Shown: positions 1 through 10,929 of the stretch, piece by piece
Numbering within the stretch: position 1 is the first letter of the stretch
How the letters are laid out: every line of letters starts with the position of its first letter
Origin: Mercurialis annua
Lineage: Eukaryota > Streptophyta > Magnoliopsida > Malpighiales > Euphorbiaceae
Direction: 5' to 3'
Assembly (NCBI RefSeq): GCF_937616625.2
Contig: NC_065576.1
Span: forward strand, 6,822,501 to 6,886,500
DNA length: 64,000 nucleotides
Notes under the pieces: model-generated
What the model was told of the DNA's origin: nothing
The model's input: only the letters and a program-made list of their open reading frames with translations
The model's database searches: none
Program-made: the position numbers and the translations under genes

Positions 1-652
1 AAAAATAATTAAAAATAATTAACATTTTATATATTAAAATTAAACAAAACAAACATAAAGGATATTGTCGAATGAACTCTTAAACGACGCCAAACAATCG
101 AAAAAATTCTATCAACTGTTTATACACGTTCAATTTCCGTAGATAGTTTCATTTTTTAATATACTTTTAATTCAATTGCTAAAATCTTTAATCTTCAAGA
201 TTTTAAATTTTAAATAATCATTAAAAAAATTTCGAATAATTCTAAAATCTATTCATAGAAGTACTATAAAATATCAACAAAACACACGAACAAAATACAC
301 CAACTTCCATATCAAATATTAGTATAGAAATGATGCGATTTTCCGGCCTAAATCGGTACATCGTCCTCTTCCATATAAAGAACCGGTGATGGTTAAAAAG
401 CTTGTTTTCCTAGGTCTTTTTATTTCTCACTCAAAGAGAGAGCATTGGATAAGCTTGAATATAATAAAAGAAAGATGGTTAATTTACTTTTATCATTTTG
501 ATTGATTTAAATTTGAGTCATATTGATCAGAATCTCAATGTGGTCAAGATTTCTAACTCTTTTTTTAGAACGAATTACTCATCAGTTCTAGTTATACTGA
601 TTAAATTTATTTGTCCGGTTTAAATTTTATAAAAACTAATAATTCAAATATA
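1..652. other. AT-rich intergenic sequence, no gene seen
   Basis: No open frame with protein-like composition, no RNA gene and no clear transposon terminus was seen in this stretch. It runs up to the 9-bp target duplication of the first MULE-type element. Confidence 0.6.
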
Positions 653-661
653 TTTATGCAA

Positions 662-2244
662 GGTCTAATCACTCAAATACCTCCCCGTCCCACCCACATT
701 TAACCCCTTTTACAATTTTATCCCCACGTAGAAAAATCCTAAATTTTACTTGCTCTTTTGTGTTTCAATTGTATATCGAAAACTTTTGACAATTTAATTA
801 TTTTAAAGATGAAAAAATTCAAAACAAGTAATGGAAAGGTAATGTCATATTATTCTCTATTTGAAAAACTACAAACAACTTTCATAATCTGTTAAAAACT
901 TTCAAATAAGTTTTAAATAAATAAATAATTAACTTTTTGATTATTTCAAAAATTAATTAAATTAAAAACAAAAAAAATTATTAAAACTGCTTCCGTCTCC
1001 ACTATCGGCACCGTTCCGATTCCACCACAATCCGCCTAAATTTCTTCTCCGATAGAGAAGAAGCTGCTACTAGGGCTGAGCAAGAACCGAACCAGACCGA
1101 AAAACCGAACCGAACCGAACCGAACTTTGTTGTTTGGTTCGGTTTTTCGGTGAAAACGGTTTGGTTCGGTTTCTACTTTAGGTAAAGTTCGGAGTTCGGT
1201 GTTCGGTTCGGTTTGTGTGTTTTGAAAACCGAAAAACCGAAAAAACCGAATGAACCGAATTTTAATATAAAATATATAACTTTTTTAAAAATAATATACA
1301 TATATACTTATATTTATATGTTTTTTGTATTTATATCTTTATTATTATTGATATATGAATTAATAATTGTTATTTAAACATATATGAAAGTATATTAGAC
1401 TCTAATTATTTAATATTTGAATTAATTTTAATAAAAAAATTAAAAAAATCAAAAAAATAATTAAATTCGGTTTTAACCGAACCGAACCGAACCGAACCGA
1501 AATATTTCGGTTTAATTCGGTTCGGTTTTTTTACTTCCAAACTAAAAGTTCGGTTCGGTTCGGTTTGAGAAATTTCCAAACCGAAAACCGAAAAAACCGA
1601 AAATTTTCCCACCGAACCGAACCGAACCGACCGATGCTCACCCCTAGCTGCTACTCCTTTTTCTCATATTTGAGAAGGAGCAACGATTCCTTCTCCAGAT
1701 CTGAAAGGTATGGCTCCTTTTCAGATCTGGAGAAGGAGTTGTTGCTCCTCCTTCTCAAATCTGAAAAGAAGCAAGAGCAGGAGAAGGAAAAGGAGCAGAT
1801 CTGAGAAGGAGCAAACGGCTCCTTCTCCCGCTCTTACTCCTTCTCAGATTTGAGAAGGAGCTCCAACGGGTCGAGGTTGAAGACCGTCGTCTTTTTTTTG
1901 TAAAATATTTTTAATTTTTTTTTATAAATCGATTTTGTTTTATTTTGTGTAGATGGTATATTTTTTTTTTAAAATTGATTTTAAAAAATTATTAACAATT
2001 AATATAAAAGTAATTACTATTTGTTGATTTTAGTGAGGAAGAAGGCGTTTTTATATTATTAATAATATTAGCGTCAATTTAAAATATATGCTAAAAATGA
2101 AAAATTATTTTAAATCTTTTTCCAAGTAAAAATAGGTCAATTTAATGTTTTGAGGTACAGTTGAAATACAAAAAGACAAAGATAAAATTGAGAGTTTTCT
2201 TATGTTAGGATAAAATTGTGAAAGGAGTTAAAGGTGGGGGTGCC
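662..2244. mobile_element. MULE-type non-autonomous TIR element A, carrying a nested hAT-like element
   Basis: The 9-bp direct repeat TTTATGCAA flanks the element at 653-661 and 2245-2253, as expected for Mutator-like transposition. The ends are imperfect inverted repeats: the left end (662 to about 760) contains ACCCACATTTAAC then ACAATTTTATCC, and the reverse complement of the right end contains CCCACCTTTAAC then ACAATTTTATCC. No transposase is visible. The middle (about 1640-1870, with a left remnant at 1040-1070) is an array of GAAGGAG / CTCCTTCTC inverted modules around AGATCT that can fold into many hairpins. A 576-bp hAT-like element split this array later. Confidence 0.8.
1071..1646. 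mobile_element. hAT-like MITE nested in MULE element A
   Basis: Exact 8-bp duplication GCTGCTAC at 1063-1070 and 1647-1654, the hAT hallmark. The termini are inverted, TAGGGCTGAGCA on the left and TGCTCACCCCTA on the right (one mismatch). Both subterminal regions are runs of the hexamer AACCGA / TCGGTT in opposite orientation, so the whole element can fold back. The AT-rich core has no coding capacity, so it needs a transposase in trans. Confidence 0.88.
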
Positions 2245-2439
2245 TTTATGCAAAATTAAAATCTTTGTATGGTAAACAAGTACCATTTCCTTATTCGTTT
2301 AATAGAAAAAAGTAAAACTAAATGTTTGTAAATGTAAATATATGTCCCTAGCCTTAAATTATGCATACATATACTCCGAATATGCCAACTTTAAATTTGT
2401 GACCAAACACCCTAATCCTATCACTAATATATTTATAAA

Positions 2440-3202
2440 GGCTAATGAGCTGAAAAAATCCTGACCTTTTCTTTTTTCTATTTGAATAAATTTAAACAAG
2501 TTCTTAAATTTAGAATAATTTCAGATAAATACTAAATAAAATATAATTATAATTAATCATTGTATTTTAATACGTCCCACTCCGCCATTGTCGGACCCGT
2601 CAACTAAACTTCGCTCGTCAACCACCATCGTCCGAACTATCCGTCGCCACATTCCACTGGAAACCCCCAAATAAATATTTTTTTTTTATTTTTTTTTTAA
2701 TTTCTACTGGGACTCTTCCTCTACCGAGGAGCAATAGCTCCTCGGAAGAGGGGGAGCAGTTCCTCCTTGCCGGAGGAGTATCTGCTCCTCCTGCGAGGAG
2801 CATATCTGCTCCTTTGTTGGAGCAGATGCTCCTTGCCTAAGGAGCTGAGCGAGGAGCTGTTGCTCCTCGTGGAGGAGCTTCTGGTCCTCAACGAGGAGCA
2901 GATGCTCAACGGACGGCAGCTGCTCCTCCTCCGGCAATTAAAAAAAATTTATTAATTAATTTTTTTTTATTTTATAAACAAGATGGCTATTTGTATAATT
3001 TATAACATTAGAGAATTTTAGATTTTTTAATAAATATGAAGGACTTATTTTAAATATTATTCAAATGAAAAGAGTTTAATTTGATGCATCAGGGTGCAAT
3101 TGAAAACCAAAAATCCGAAATAGGGTATAATCGAAAAAATTGCTACGTCGGAGTGCAATTGAAAACTAAAACAAAGGTCGGGGTTTTTTCAGCCCATTAG
3201 TC
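2440..3202. mobile_element. MULE-type non-autonomous TIR element B with hairpin array
   Basis: The 9-bp duplication ATTTATAAA lies at 2431-2439 and 3203-3211. The ends are inverted: GGCTAATGAGCTGAAAAAAT on the left, GACTAATGGGCTGAAAAAAC as the reverse complement of the right. The core (about 2715-2935) is GC-rich and made of GGAGGAGC / GCTCCTCC modules in alternating orientation, with the same architecture as elements A and C but a different module sequence. Short open frames across the core on both strands are a by-product of the repeats. Confidence 0.83.
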
Positions 3203-3866
3203 ATTTATAAAATACATAATTGATATATAATCCTACACTTTAAATTCTTTCATTTGTCGTTTAAATAGACTAGGCTGGCTGGCAATTTATTTTACTATTT
3301 TTATGCATGCATATAATCCAAGCTTAGCAATTACAATCAACCAAATCATCAATAATATTTGCATGTTTAGCTTATTCTATTAATTAATTTTTTTATTAAT
3401 AATTAAATGTCATTTCTTTTCATCAGGACAGAGTGATTGCAACTAATCATGAAAGTGGTCAAGATCAGCGACCGATCTAAATTCTTAAATGGAAGAATAT
3501 ATTTGTGATATTTATGCTGTAAAGGAACATTTAACAGCTAAATTTTAACTTCAAAGAGATAGTGGGATTTAGCCTTAATTAATCCAATCTTATTTAATAC
3601 TCCCTCTATTGTGGCACTAGAGTTGTATACTTTTATGTTATCACACAATTTAAAAATATATTATTTCACAATTTTAAAAACATAATTAATTTTATAAATT
3701 TTTATATTTTTTTTACCTTTTCTATTATACCCTTACTTAGTATCATCACTTATTTTCATTTATAGGTAGGATTAAATACTAGCTCATTAGCGTGTTTAAA
3801 ATAAGAGAAATTCTTATATACTAAACCAATTATATTGTAGCATCTTATTCAAATAATGACAAGGTG

Positions 3867-3869
<3 letters not shown>

Positions 3870-3920
<51 letters not shown>
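3870..3920. repeat. (AT)n microsatellite
   Basis: About 51 nt of uninterrupted AT dinucleotide repeat. Confidence 0.97.
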
Positions 3921-3923
<3 letters not shown>

Positions 3924-4184
3924 AATGTGTTCATATTTTAATAATAATATTATAATTTTGCCATCATTTTGATGAGGTGTTATAATACGATCAGTTTAAT
4001 TTACGGATGGCGTGTTATAATTTTGATTAGTTATACTTCTCTTTCTAATCAATATTATTTGTAATTTTCCATTAATGTTATTACGGTATCAAAGTCAATT
4101 TTCTACTCCTGGCATTGGCCCATTTGTCTTCTTATTTTTAGTTTAATCTATCCAATTTTGCAACTTGTAATTTTTACTTGTTTA

Positions 4185-4448
4185 CTAACTCCGTTCTTTT
4201 TTAGTTGTCCATTTAGCCAATATTGCACATACCAAGATAGTGCTTATTTTGTCTTAATTTATAAAGAAAAATACTAATATAGCCCTATTAGTTAATAAAT
4301 GCCTTTTAAATTAAAACATAGAGTCATTTATTAGGGATGGATAAACTTGGAACATAAGTAGTTAATATTGCATGGGATTTCTAAATGGACAACTATTTGT
4401 AGACAAATAAAATTGGCTAAATAGACAACTAAAAAAGAACGGAGGGGG
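4185..4448. mobile_element. Stowaway-like (Tc1/mariner) MITE
   Basis: Inverted termini: the left reads CTAACTCCGTTCTTTTTTAG and the right, reverse complemented, CCCCCTCCGTTCTTTTTTAG; the match continues through GTTGTC(C/T)ATTTAGCCA. TA dinucleotides lie at 4183-4184 and 4449-4450, the expected target duplication. The CTCCGT core and TA target fit plant Stowaway elements. No coding capacity. Confidence 0.7.
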
Positions 4449-5068
4449 TAACTTTTGAAAAAAAAAAGTGAGGTACAAATGCAATGATGTGGCAGAAAAT
4501 GCAGGTTGGACCCCACCTAACTCGACACATCACCAAAAATGAGCAAAATGAGTTAAATTGGAAGATAAAAGGATCAGATGGGTGAAAGAGATGTAAGTTC
4601 AGGATTGGATGAAAGAGTATAATTTAGGTCAAAAAATATATTTTAATCATATATACGTCAACTACAAACATATTCTTACGGCTTGTAATCAAACGCTTGA
4701 TCCAGTTGGATAAGAAGTCAAACAATTATAAAAATGATAATTTTAAGGATTAAATAAATAAAATTAATAAGTTAAAAAGTCAGATAGATTAAACTAAAAA
4801 AATAAAATGTCAGATAAATTAATGAATATAAGCTTAAGGAGATTGTATTAAGCCGTTAACTTATTTATACTCGAATTATTATCACCCTTAAGAGATACTA
4901 TATTTTAATTGTATATGCTTCTACTTAAAAATGAGAATTAATATATATAAAAATTGCCTAATTCTAATTTATTGTATCCGACAACACTAATGAGACACAT
5001 CTATGGTATTTACATAAAAATAAACATGTCAATTGTCATTGTCTTGTTTTCGAAGTGTAAATAATACC

Positions 5069-5176
5069 AACGAGCTGTAACTCAAATGGTATAAATACAT
5101 GACAATAAACTATCAAAATTGTGAGTTTATTTTCTCCTACAAGCGTTCTCCTCTCTCTAATTATCAAAAAAAAAAA
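5069..5176 (+). mobile_element. Possible tRNA-derived SINE copy
   Basis: A polymerase III A-box-like segment (GAGCTGTAACTCAAATGGTA) is followed about 60 nt later by a degenerate B-box-like region, then CTCCTCTCTCTAATTATC and a run of 11 A. A related string (TTTCTCCTACAAGC then TCCCAATTATAA) occurs near 56130-56155. No convincing target duplication was found, so the call is tentative. Confidence 0.4.
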
Positions 5177-5865
5177 GTATTAGTAGTCAAAATATAGGAT
5201 ATTAAATTCTCAGATTCACTAAGTTATTTTAATATTGCAGAAAATGTACTAAAATTTAAATCATTAAAAAACAGTCACCAAATAATTAAATTATTTTACG
5301 GGATGTCACTCGAGACAAAACGCACTATTTTTTTGCGTTTTGTCTTACGTGGCATGCCATAATTATAAAAATGTTATAATTCAGTATCATTTTTTAACAA
5401 AAGAGTATAATTTAGTACCCGTTTGTAATTTGCGATAAATTTAATGATCTTCTTTTAAGACGGTGACCTCTCTGAGAAATAATTTAATAAATAAATGACT
5501 ATCTTTTAACTATTTGAATCTTAATATCTTTTATGTAATTTTAAAGTAACTCAGTATCGGGAATTTAATATCCTTAAAGTATATGATATACATCCAATAA
5601 TTTGGACTAGTAATCTCAATATATAAAATTTTATATACATAAGAATAATTTAGAATCATTCTATCAAAATTAAAATTTAGAATTACTAAAATGATCATTA
5701 ATTAGTTTTTTTAGAAGATTATTGATTATTATTATTATTCTTAATTAGTTTTACTATCCAATAATTGAGATGCTCTTTTTGATACAATAAAGAATATGAG
5801 TGACATGGCATGTAAAAGTAAATAAACAAAAAAAATAAAAAGAAATGAGCGGTGTAAAAATATTA

Positions 5866-6403
5866 GGCTTAATGTCTTAAAAAACCCCGATCTTTCATCC
5901 CTTTTTCAATCCTATCCTGAAGTTGAAAATTTATCAATTTTACCCCATTTTGCATTTTTTTCATTTCAATTGTACCCTATAGCATAAAATTGACTTTTTT
6001 TTATTTAGAAAAAATTCTCTAAATTGATTCTTTTTATATTAGATTAATTTTTTACATTAAAATGACCATTTTTGAAGAACTTTGTTGAATTTTTGTCAAA
6101 TAAATAAAGCTCATTTTTATGCTTCAGGGTACAATTGAAATGAAAAAAATGCAAAATGGGATAAAATTGATTTGTTTGACAAAAATTCAACAAAGTTCTT
6201 CAAAAATGGTCATTTTAATGTAAAAAATTAATCTAATATAAAAAGAATCAATTTAGAGAATTTTTTCTAAATAAAAAAAAAAGTCAATTTTATGCTATAG
6301 GGTACAATTGAAATGAAAAAAATGCAAAATAGGATAAAATTTACAACGTCAGGGTAGGATTGAAAAGAAAATGAAAGGTCGGATTTTTTTAAGACATTAG
6401 GCC
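5866..6403. mobile_element. MULE-type fold-back MITE
   Basis: Exact 9-bp duplication AAAATATTA at 5857-5865 and 6404-6412. Left end GGCTTAATGTCTTAAAAAAC; reverse complement of the right end GGCCTAATGTCTTAAAAAAA. The inverted arms extend nearly to the centre (about 230 nt each), so the element is essentially one long hairpin. No coding capacity. The GGC(C/T)TAATGTCTTAAAAAA end resembles that of element B, suggesting related families. Confidence 0.88.
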
Positions 6404-6412
6404 AAAATATTA

Positions 6413-7025
6413 AAGACGCTTGTGAGATGTGAAAAGACGACGAACAGATTCTGTAATAACATGAAATCCGCAGCCCCTTTCTTCCTATTTAGAAAAAACC
6501 ACAGATTCTAAAGAATGTTTGTCTTTTTTCTTGGACTCAACTGGAATTCTTTTTAACTTTTTTTCAACTAGTTTGGTTATTTTGATTCATTAATGGTTCA
6601 GGGTTTTAAAATTTTAATTAATCAAAAAATTAACTAACTGATTCAATTAGTTTAATTTTATAAATCTTTTAATTAAATAAATTTCAGTTAAAATTAAAAT
6701 TCAGTCAGTTCGAATAAATCGATAAATTAATAATATAACTTTATTAATTCATTTTTATTTGAATAATTAGCTTCTTAATCCAATCAATTATTTGTGAGTG
6801 TTTATCCCACATAACGGATGTGTAACGTCATTTTTACAACAAATCAATAATTATTTGCGATAGAGAATTTTTTTTTATTTTTTTTTATCATTGAACATTT
6901 GCACATGTCTAACGCCTCATTCGTTTGTTGCACGAATAACATGGCGCAACCGTTGCCTTGTATAATTATTCATTATTTGCTAGCTCTAGTTGTAGCATGT
7001 AGGGTGTGGCATTTAGATGGATGGG
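6413..7025. other. AT-rich intergenic sequence, no gene seen
   Basis: No protein-like frame or RNA gene recognised. The 69-codon open frame at 6899-7108 has no recognisable features and runs into the LINE poly(A) region, so it is not called. Confidence 0.5.
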
Positions 7026-7040
7026 TTGTATGGAGATATA

Positions 7041-7831
7041 TTTTTTTTTTTGAGATAAAAAGTTCTATTAATCAAAAGCTGATTGATCAGCCAGTACATA
7101 GAATTTGATAATTGGAGGGACATACCCCAACCAATTAGATAAACTAAAATAGCCATATGCTACCACATGAGATTTTCTATTAAAACAACATTTATGCATC
7201 TCAATTAAGTTAAAGTAGTCATTTGCTATCAAACTGATAATATTACAAAGCAAAGAGTTGTTGTTGAAGGCATCTATTACAACCTTTAAAATAAAGAGAA
7301 TTAGATTAGCTTCGCTTGCTATGAAAATACTAACTTTAATCGCACGACTGCTACAGCTAGCAGCTATAACTTCATCGTTAAAGTCTCTGATCACATCTTC
7401 TGTGAGATATCTTTTCTCTTGAACATTAAAGACATCATCGATATTGACGCAAAACATACCGATATTTGGTGAAATCCGTCGTAAGATGGTGGCTCTAATT
7501 GTTTTAGAGATCCAAATCGCTTGCATCGCAAAAAACAATTTCATCTCTAACGATGAAAATAAACTACTCTTAATTTCGATTAGATCAGATCTAATGAAAT
7601 TAAGATACTAGAATAGAAAATAATTTCTAAATCTAGACCATAAATCGCCAAAAAAAATTTTTTTATTCAAAATTAAAGATAAAACTATGGAGAAAGCTAA
7701 AAAGAGTGAATATGAGAGATTAGGGAGGTGATTTTAGGCCAAAAATGGCCAAAAAAGGGTTTGAGAGGTTTCTCAAAGAGAGAGACGGCTAGGATTTTTA
7801 TTATCATGAATAGGAAATTTTAAAATTTAAA
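7041..7831 (-). mobile_element. Internally deleted LINE insertion with poly(A) tail
   Basis: The insertion is flanked by a perfect 15-bp duplication, TTGTATGGAGATATA, at 7026-7040 and 7832-7846. On the minus strand the 3' end is a run of 11 A (T run at 7041-7051 on the plus strand). Both are marks of target-primed reverse transcription. The 3' half encodes a degenerate RNase H-like remnant. The 5' part (about 7560-7831) is non-coding leader-like sequence with CTCTCTC. This suggests that most of ORF1/ORF2 was lost in the parental copy, or that this is a non-autonomous derivative. Confidence 0.82.
7068..7544 (-). pseudogene. LINE RNase H-like (RVT_3-type) domain remnant
   Basis: An open frame of about 150 codons resembles the RNase H domain at the 3' end of plant LINE ORF2. 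It has a VIRDFNDEVIAAS segment (usual family form VVRDxxGEVxAA), an IASEANLILFILKVVIDA segment (usual form EAxALxxGLxxA) and a C-terminal VPPIIKFYVLADQ. The usual first catalytic Asp context and the GxG turn are not recognisable, and no reverse transcriptase precedes it. It lies inside the LINE insertion and is a fragment, not a host gene. Its apparent start is arbitrary. Confidence 0.65.
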
Positions 7832-7846
7832 TTGTATGGAGATATA

Positions 7847-8463
7847 AATTAAACTAAATAATAATTTAAATTAGGTATATTTCTTTGATTAGTGGCGGAA
7901 TTATAGTTTTTTTTCAGTTTGTTATCTAGTTCACTTGTGTATTCTAAACAGTTCAGACTCACCTTACTTCAACCTTAATTTACTATGAATTCTCTTTTTC
8001 TCTCCTAAAAAATTTTCAAAAAAGTCATGGATTTGATCAATTTGATACCCCTTTCTTCCAAAAAGAATATGATTGTTTATATGTTGGACATTCCCAATTT
8101 TACATCGTTAATTGAATTAATTTAGTCAACTAAATTAAATTGTGTATGGTTTTGATAACTATTTTTATGATTTTTGACAATTTTCATATTAAAGATAATT
8201 ATATGTACTTTATGGGTTATCTTAAAAGATAACTATACAGTGAACGGTTGTGCCAATTCATTCATGCAATTCTTTTTATCGAACATTCATGCAGTAAACC
8301 GATGTGATATTTGTAATTTTTAGGATTTAATTATAAAAAGTAAAAAATAATTAAATATTCTAATACTATAAATATTTATTAATTTGTTGTTAAAATAATA
8401 TGGTACAAATATTGTGTGAAATAAACACTCTATTTGAATTACCATTTAATAACAATGTATTGG
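7847..8463. other. AT-rich intergenic sequence, no gene seen
   Basis: No coding or RNA feature recognised between the LINE duplication and the duplication of the MULE element that hosts the large LTR retrotransposon. Confidence 0.5.
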
Positions 8464-8562
8464 AAAAATGAAGAGTTAAATACTTTATAGGTTACCAAAC
8501 ATCAATTTATTTTAAAAAGGTTGCTGAACTTTCAATATATTTCAAAAACGATACTTAATTTT

Positions 8563-10911
8563 TGTAATACCCCAAAATACTTAATTAGCTTATTGGACCA
8601 CGTGTCCAGTTTTGATTCGCCAGAATGGTGATATCAGAAGAATTTCTGAAAAAAAAAGATAAAGTAAATAAGTTTCAAGTAGGTCGGTTTTGAGAAATTA
8701 ACTATGAGAAAATTTAAGGTTATATTTCAATTCTAAATTTAGAATTGGAATTGAAAGGAAAAATGTCAAGAAAAGTCCAAAATAAAGTACAGGGACCAAA
8801 GTGGTAATTTAGCCACATTGTGTCGGAAATAGAAATATTGAATTTTGACGGCAAAGTGTTAATATCGAGCTTCGTATTATTTATTGGACATAAATAATAC
8901 GTAACAATAATAATTTAAGAGTTTATCGATTTAGTTATGGACTAAATCGTACGATTGAAAAGTTTAAACGATAAATGGTAAGAAACAAGAAGGACAAGGA
9001 CTAAAATGGCACTTTAGCCAAATGATATAAGAAAGAAAGAAATTGAATTAGAAGCAGAGAGAGAGTTCGAGAGAATTGGAAGAAAACGATCGATACCGTC
9101 GTTTCGCCGTTCGACGTCCGATTCGAGCGATTTTCGCGGCGATTTCTTCAGAATCGAAGCCTCTATCAACCCTAAGCATCAAATCAAGGTAATAGGTCGG
9201 TTTTTAGCTTGATAATGATGAGTTTAAGGGCTGTTTTGAGTTAGGATTTTGTTTGGATTGAATTTGACGTTTTTGAAGTTATTATAGCGTTTTAATAAAA
9301 ACCGAGATGCGGGTTTCGTATAGTTGGATGTATAGCACGTCGGGATAGCTGAAAAGCCCCGGAAAACGACTTTCCGGGGGGCTGTCATGAGTGTGCGTTC
9401 GCACACATTGAGTGTGCGTTCGCACACTCCCTAAGTTTTAGGGTGTGCGTTCGCACACTCACTGTGTGCGTTCGCACACTACCCTAAACTTGGCAGATTC
9501 AAAATCCCAACGGTCAGTTTATAGATTTGCCTCTTAGGAACGCGTCTGTCAAATTTCAGCTCGATCCGACGGTTCAATTGGGAGAGATCGTCGTTTTACT
9601 AAACAGTGTCAGTGTGCAGGCAGCACCTGCGCACTGTCCTGAAAACTCCTTAAAACTTCATCGAAATGAAACTAAACCTTAAAACTTAAAAGCATTATAC
9701 GTATAGGAATACTAGATTCACGTCTAATCATTAAACATTAATTATTTATCAAACGTGTCAGAGCAGAGAGGTCAGTAGACGTGGGATAGCAAGGGCATAT
9801 CATTTCATCGACCATATTTGTGATTGGATTGCGGTCACTGTGAGTTGCTCTTTACTTTCGTGTATTATACATATAAAGTTATTTTATATTGATATGTATA
9901 CTGTTTTTACGCATCGCATGTTAGATGATTTGATTAAATATTATATGTTTCTATCAAAAGTATATACGAGAACTAGTATGCGATCCGAAGAAACTAGCTA
10001 CCTATTGGGTGTCAATAGGCTGTGTGATCACCAGTATCGAGTCAGTCTAGTATGTTCGCATTGAGAAATGACTTGACACAGCTGGGAGCTGTTGATGAAT
10101 ATGATATTTACGATTGGGTTATGATTTCGATACGCAGAGTGAACTCGGCTACGGTGTAGCCTGGAAGTCCCCGTATCGAGTGGCTGGGCCACCAGCGAGT
10201 TGGACTCGCAATTGATATTTACGATTGGGTTGAATGATATATGATTATTCGAGAGATGTGTCGCATGCTAGGATATTAGTTTCACACGGATCGAATACAT
10301 GTTTATATGTTTTATATTATTGTTTTCTTGAGATGCGATGCTATGTTTTTAAATTAATACCGTTAGTAAAATGCAACCTCACTCAGTATTTTCCCAAATA
10401 CTGACCCCTCACCTTTGATGTTTTCAGGTACTTAGTATGTGGACCTAGCTAGAGGCCAATTTTGAAGTCCAGAAGTCAGTTGTATATGTTTAGTATCTGA
10501 TTTCTGTGAATGCTGCAGTAGTGGTCCCGCGTTGACAGAGTCGTAGCCTAGACAGCAGTACACATTGAGTGTACATATTACTTGCTGTCCAGTTTAGATG
10601 TTTTGTAGGCTACGTGTTTTATATGTGGTGCATGGCACTAGGTGCCAGTGATATGTTGGATACACTAACTGATGTATATAATACCGCGAGGCCAGTTCGT
10701 ACGAGGTACGGTAACTAGAGCCCGCGAGGATAACAGAACAGTTAGTGTAAATGTTTGTGTATACATGTTATGTATACTTGCTTCTGTTGCTTTATGCTAT
10801 TTGTTTATTATTTGCGAAAAATTATTAGTGATTTAAGGCTTGCTACGGGTTCCGGAGCTACCACTCCCGTTCCCTAGCGCCGGTTGCGGCTTAATATTTT
10901 GGGTCGTGACA
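8563..10911 (+). repeat. Left LTR of the non-autonomous retrotransposon
   Basis: 2,349 bp, starting TG and ending CA. Compared with the right LTR by eye it lacks one 11-bp unit (a CCGCCGTTTCG duplication, near 9105 here and 16030 in the other copy). It differs at two single bases: C versus A in AAACGA(C/A)TTTCCGG near 9370, and A versus G in TATCA(A/G)ACGTG near 9750. It contains four copies of a short hairpin at 9391-9479. Open frames inside it (for example 9840-10064) recur in the right LTR and are not genes. Confidence 0.95.
9391..9479. repeat. Four-copy hairpin cluster in the left LTR
   Basis: GTGTGCGTTCGCACAC occurs at 9391-9406, 9412-9427, 9443-9458 and 9464-9479. Each copy is a 7-bp GC-rich stem (GTGTGCG/CGCACAC) around TT. 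The same cluster is at 16325-16413 in the right LTR. Function unknown; a structural, regulatory or terminator role in the transcript is possible. Confidence 0.95.
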
Positions 10912-10915
10912 ATTG

Positions 10916-10929
10916 TGGTATCAGAGCAG
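10916..10929 (+). other. Primer-binding site (tRNA-iMet) of the LTR retrotransposon
   Basis: TGGTATCAGAGCAG begins 5 nt after the left LTR end and is complementary to the 3' end of plant initiator tRNA-Met. Just downstream, GAGCAGTTGGTCCAGTTACC occurs twice with a 49-nt period (from 10924 and from 10973), a small tandem duplication next to the primer site. Confidence 0.9.

Larger units (their letters stand above)
3212..5856. other. Gene-free intergenic stretch with small repeats
   Basis: No host gene seen. It contains an (AT)n tract at 3870-3920, a Stowaway-like element at 4185-4448 and a weak SINE-like copy near 5069-5176. A second sequence starting CTCCCTC near 3600 resembles a Stowaway terminus but has no visible partner. 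Confidence 0.55.

Noticed and set aside
1406..1804. Open frames of 68 and 79 codons with NRT/EPN repeats
   Set aside because: They translate AACCGA hexamer runs of the hAT-like MITE and the GAAGGAG array.
2618..2955. Leu/Glu-rich open frames on both strands
   Set aside because: Produced by the GGAGGAGC hairpin modules of MULE element B.
6899..7108. 69-codon plus-strand open frame with a hydrophobic middle
   Set aside because: It crosses the LINE target duplication and poly(A) junction, so it cannot be an ancestral gene, and no homology was recognised.
9391..9479. CRISPR-like array of identical short repeats
   Set aside because: Plant nuclear DNA, 16-nt self-complementary repeats, spacers of 5-15 nt, and the whole cluster duplicated with the LTR. 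It is part of the retrotransposon.
9840..10064. 74-codon open frame occurring twice (also 16774-16998)
   Set aside because: The duplicate is the same place in the other LTR. No protein features; untranslated LTR sequence.
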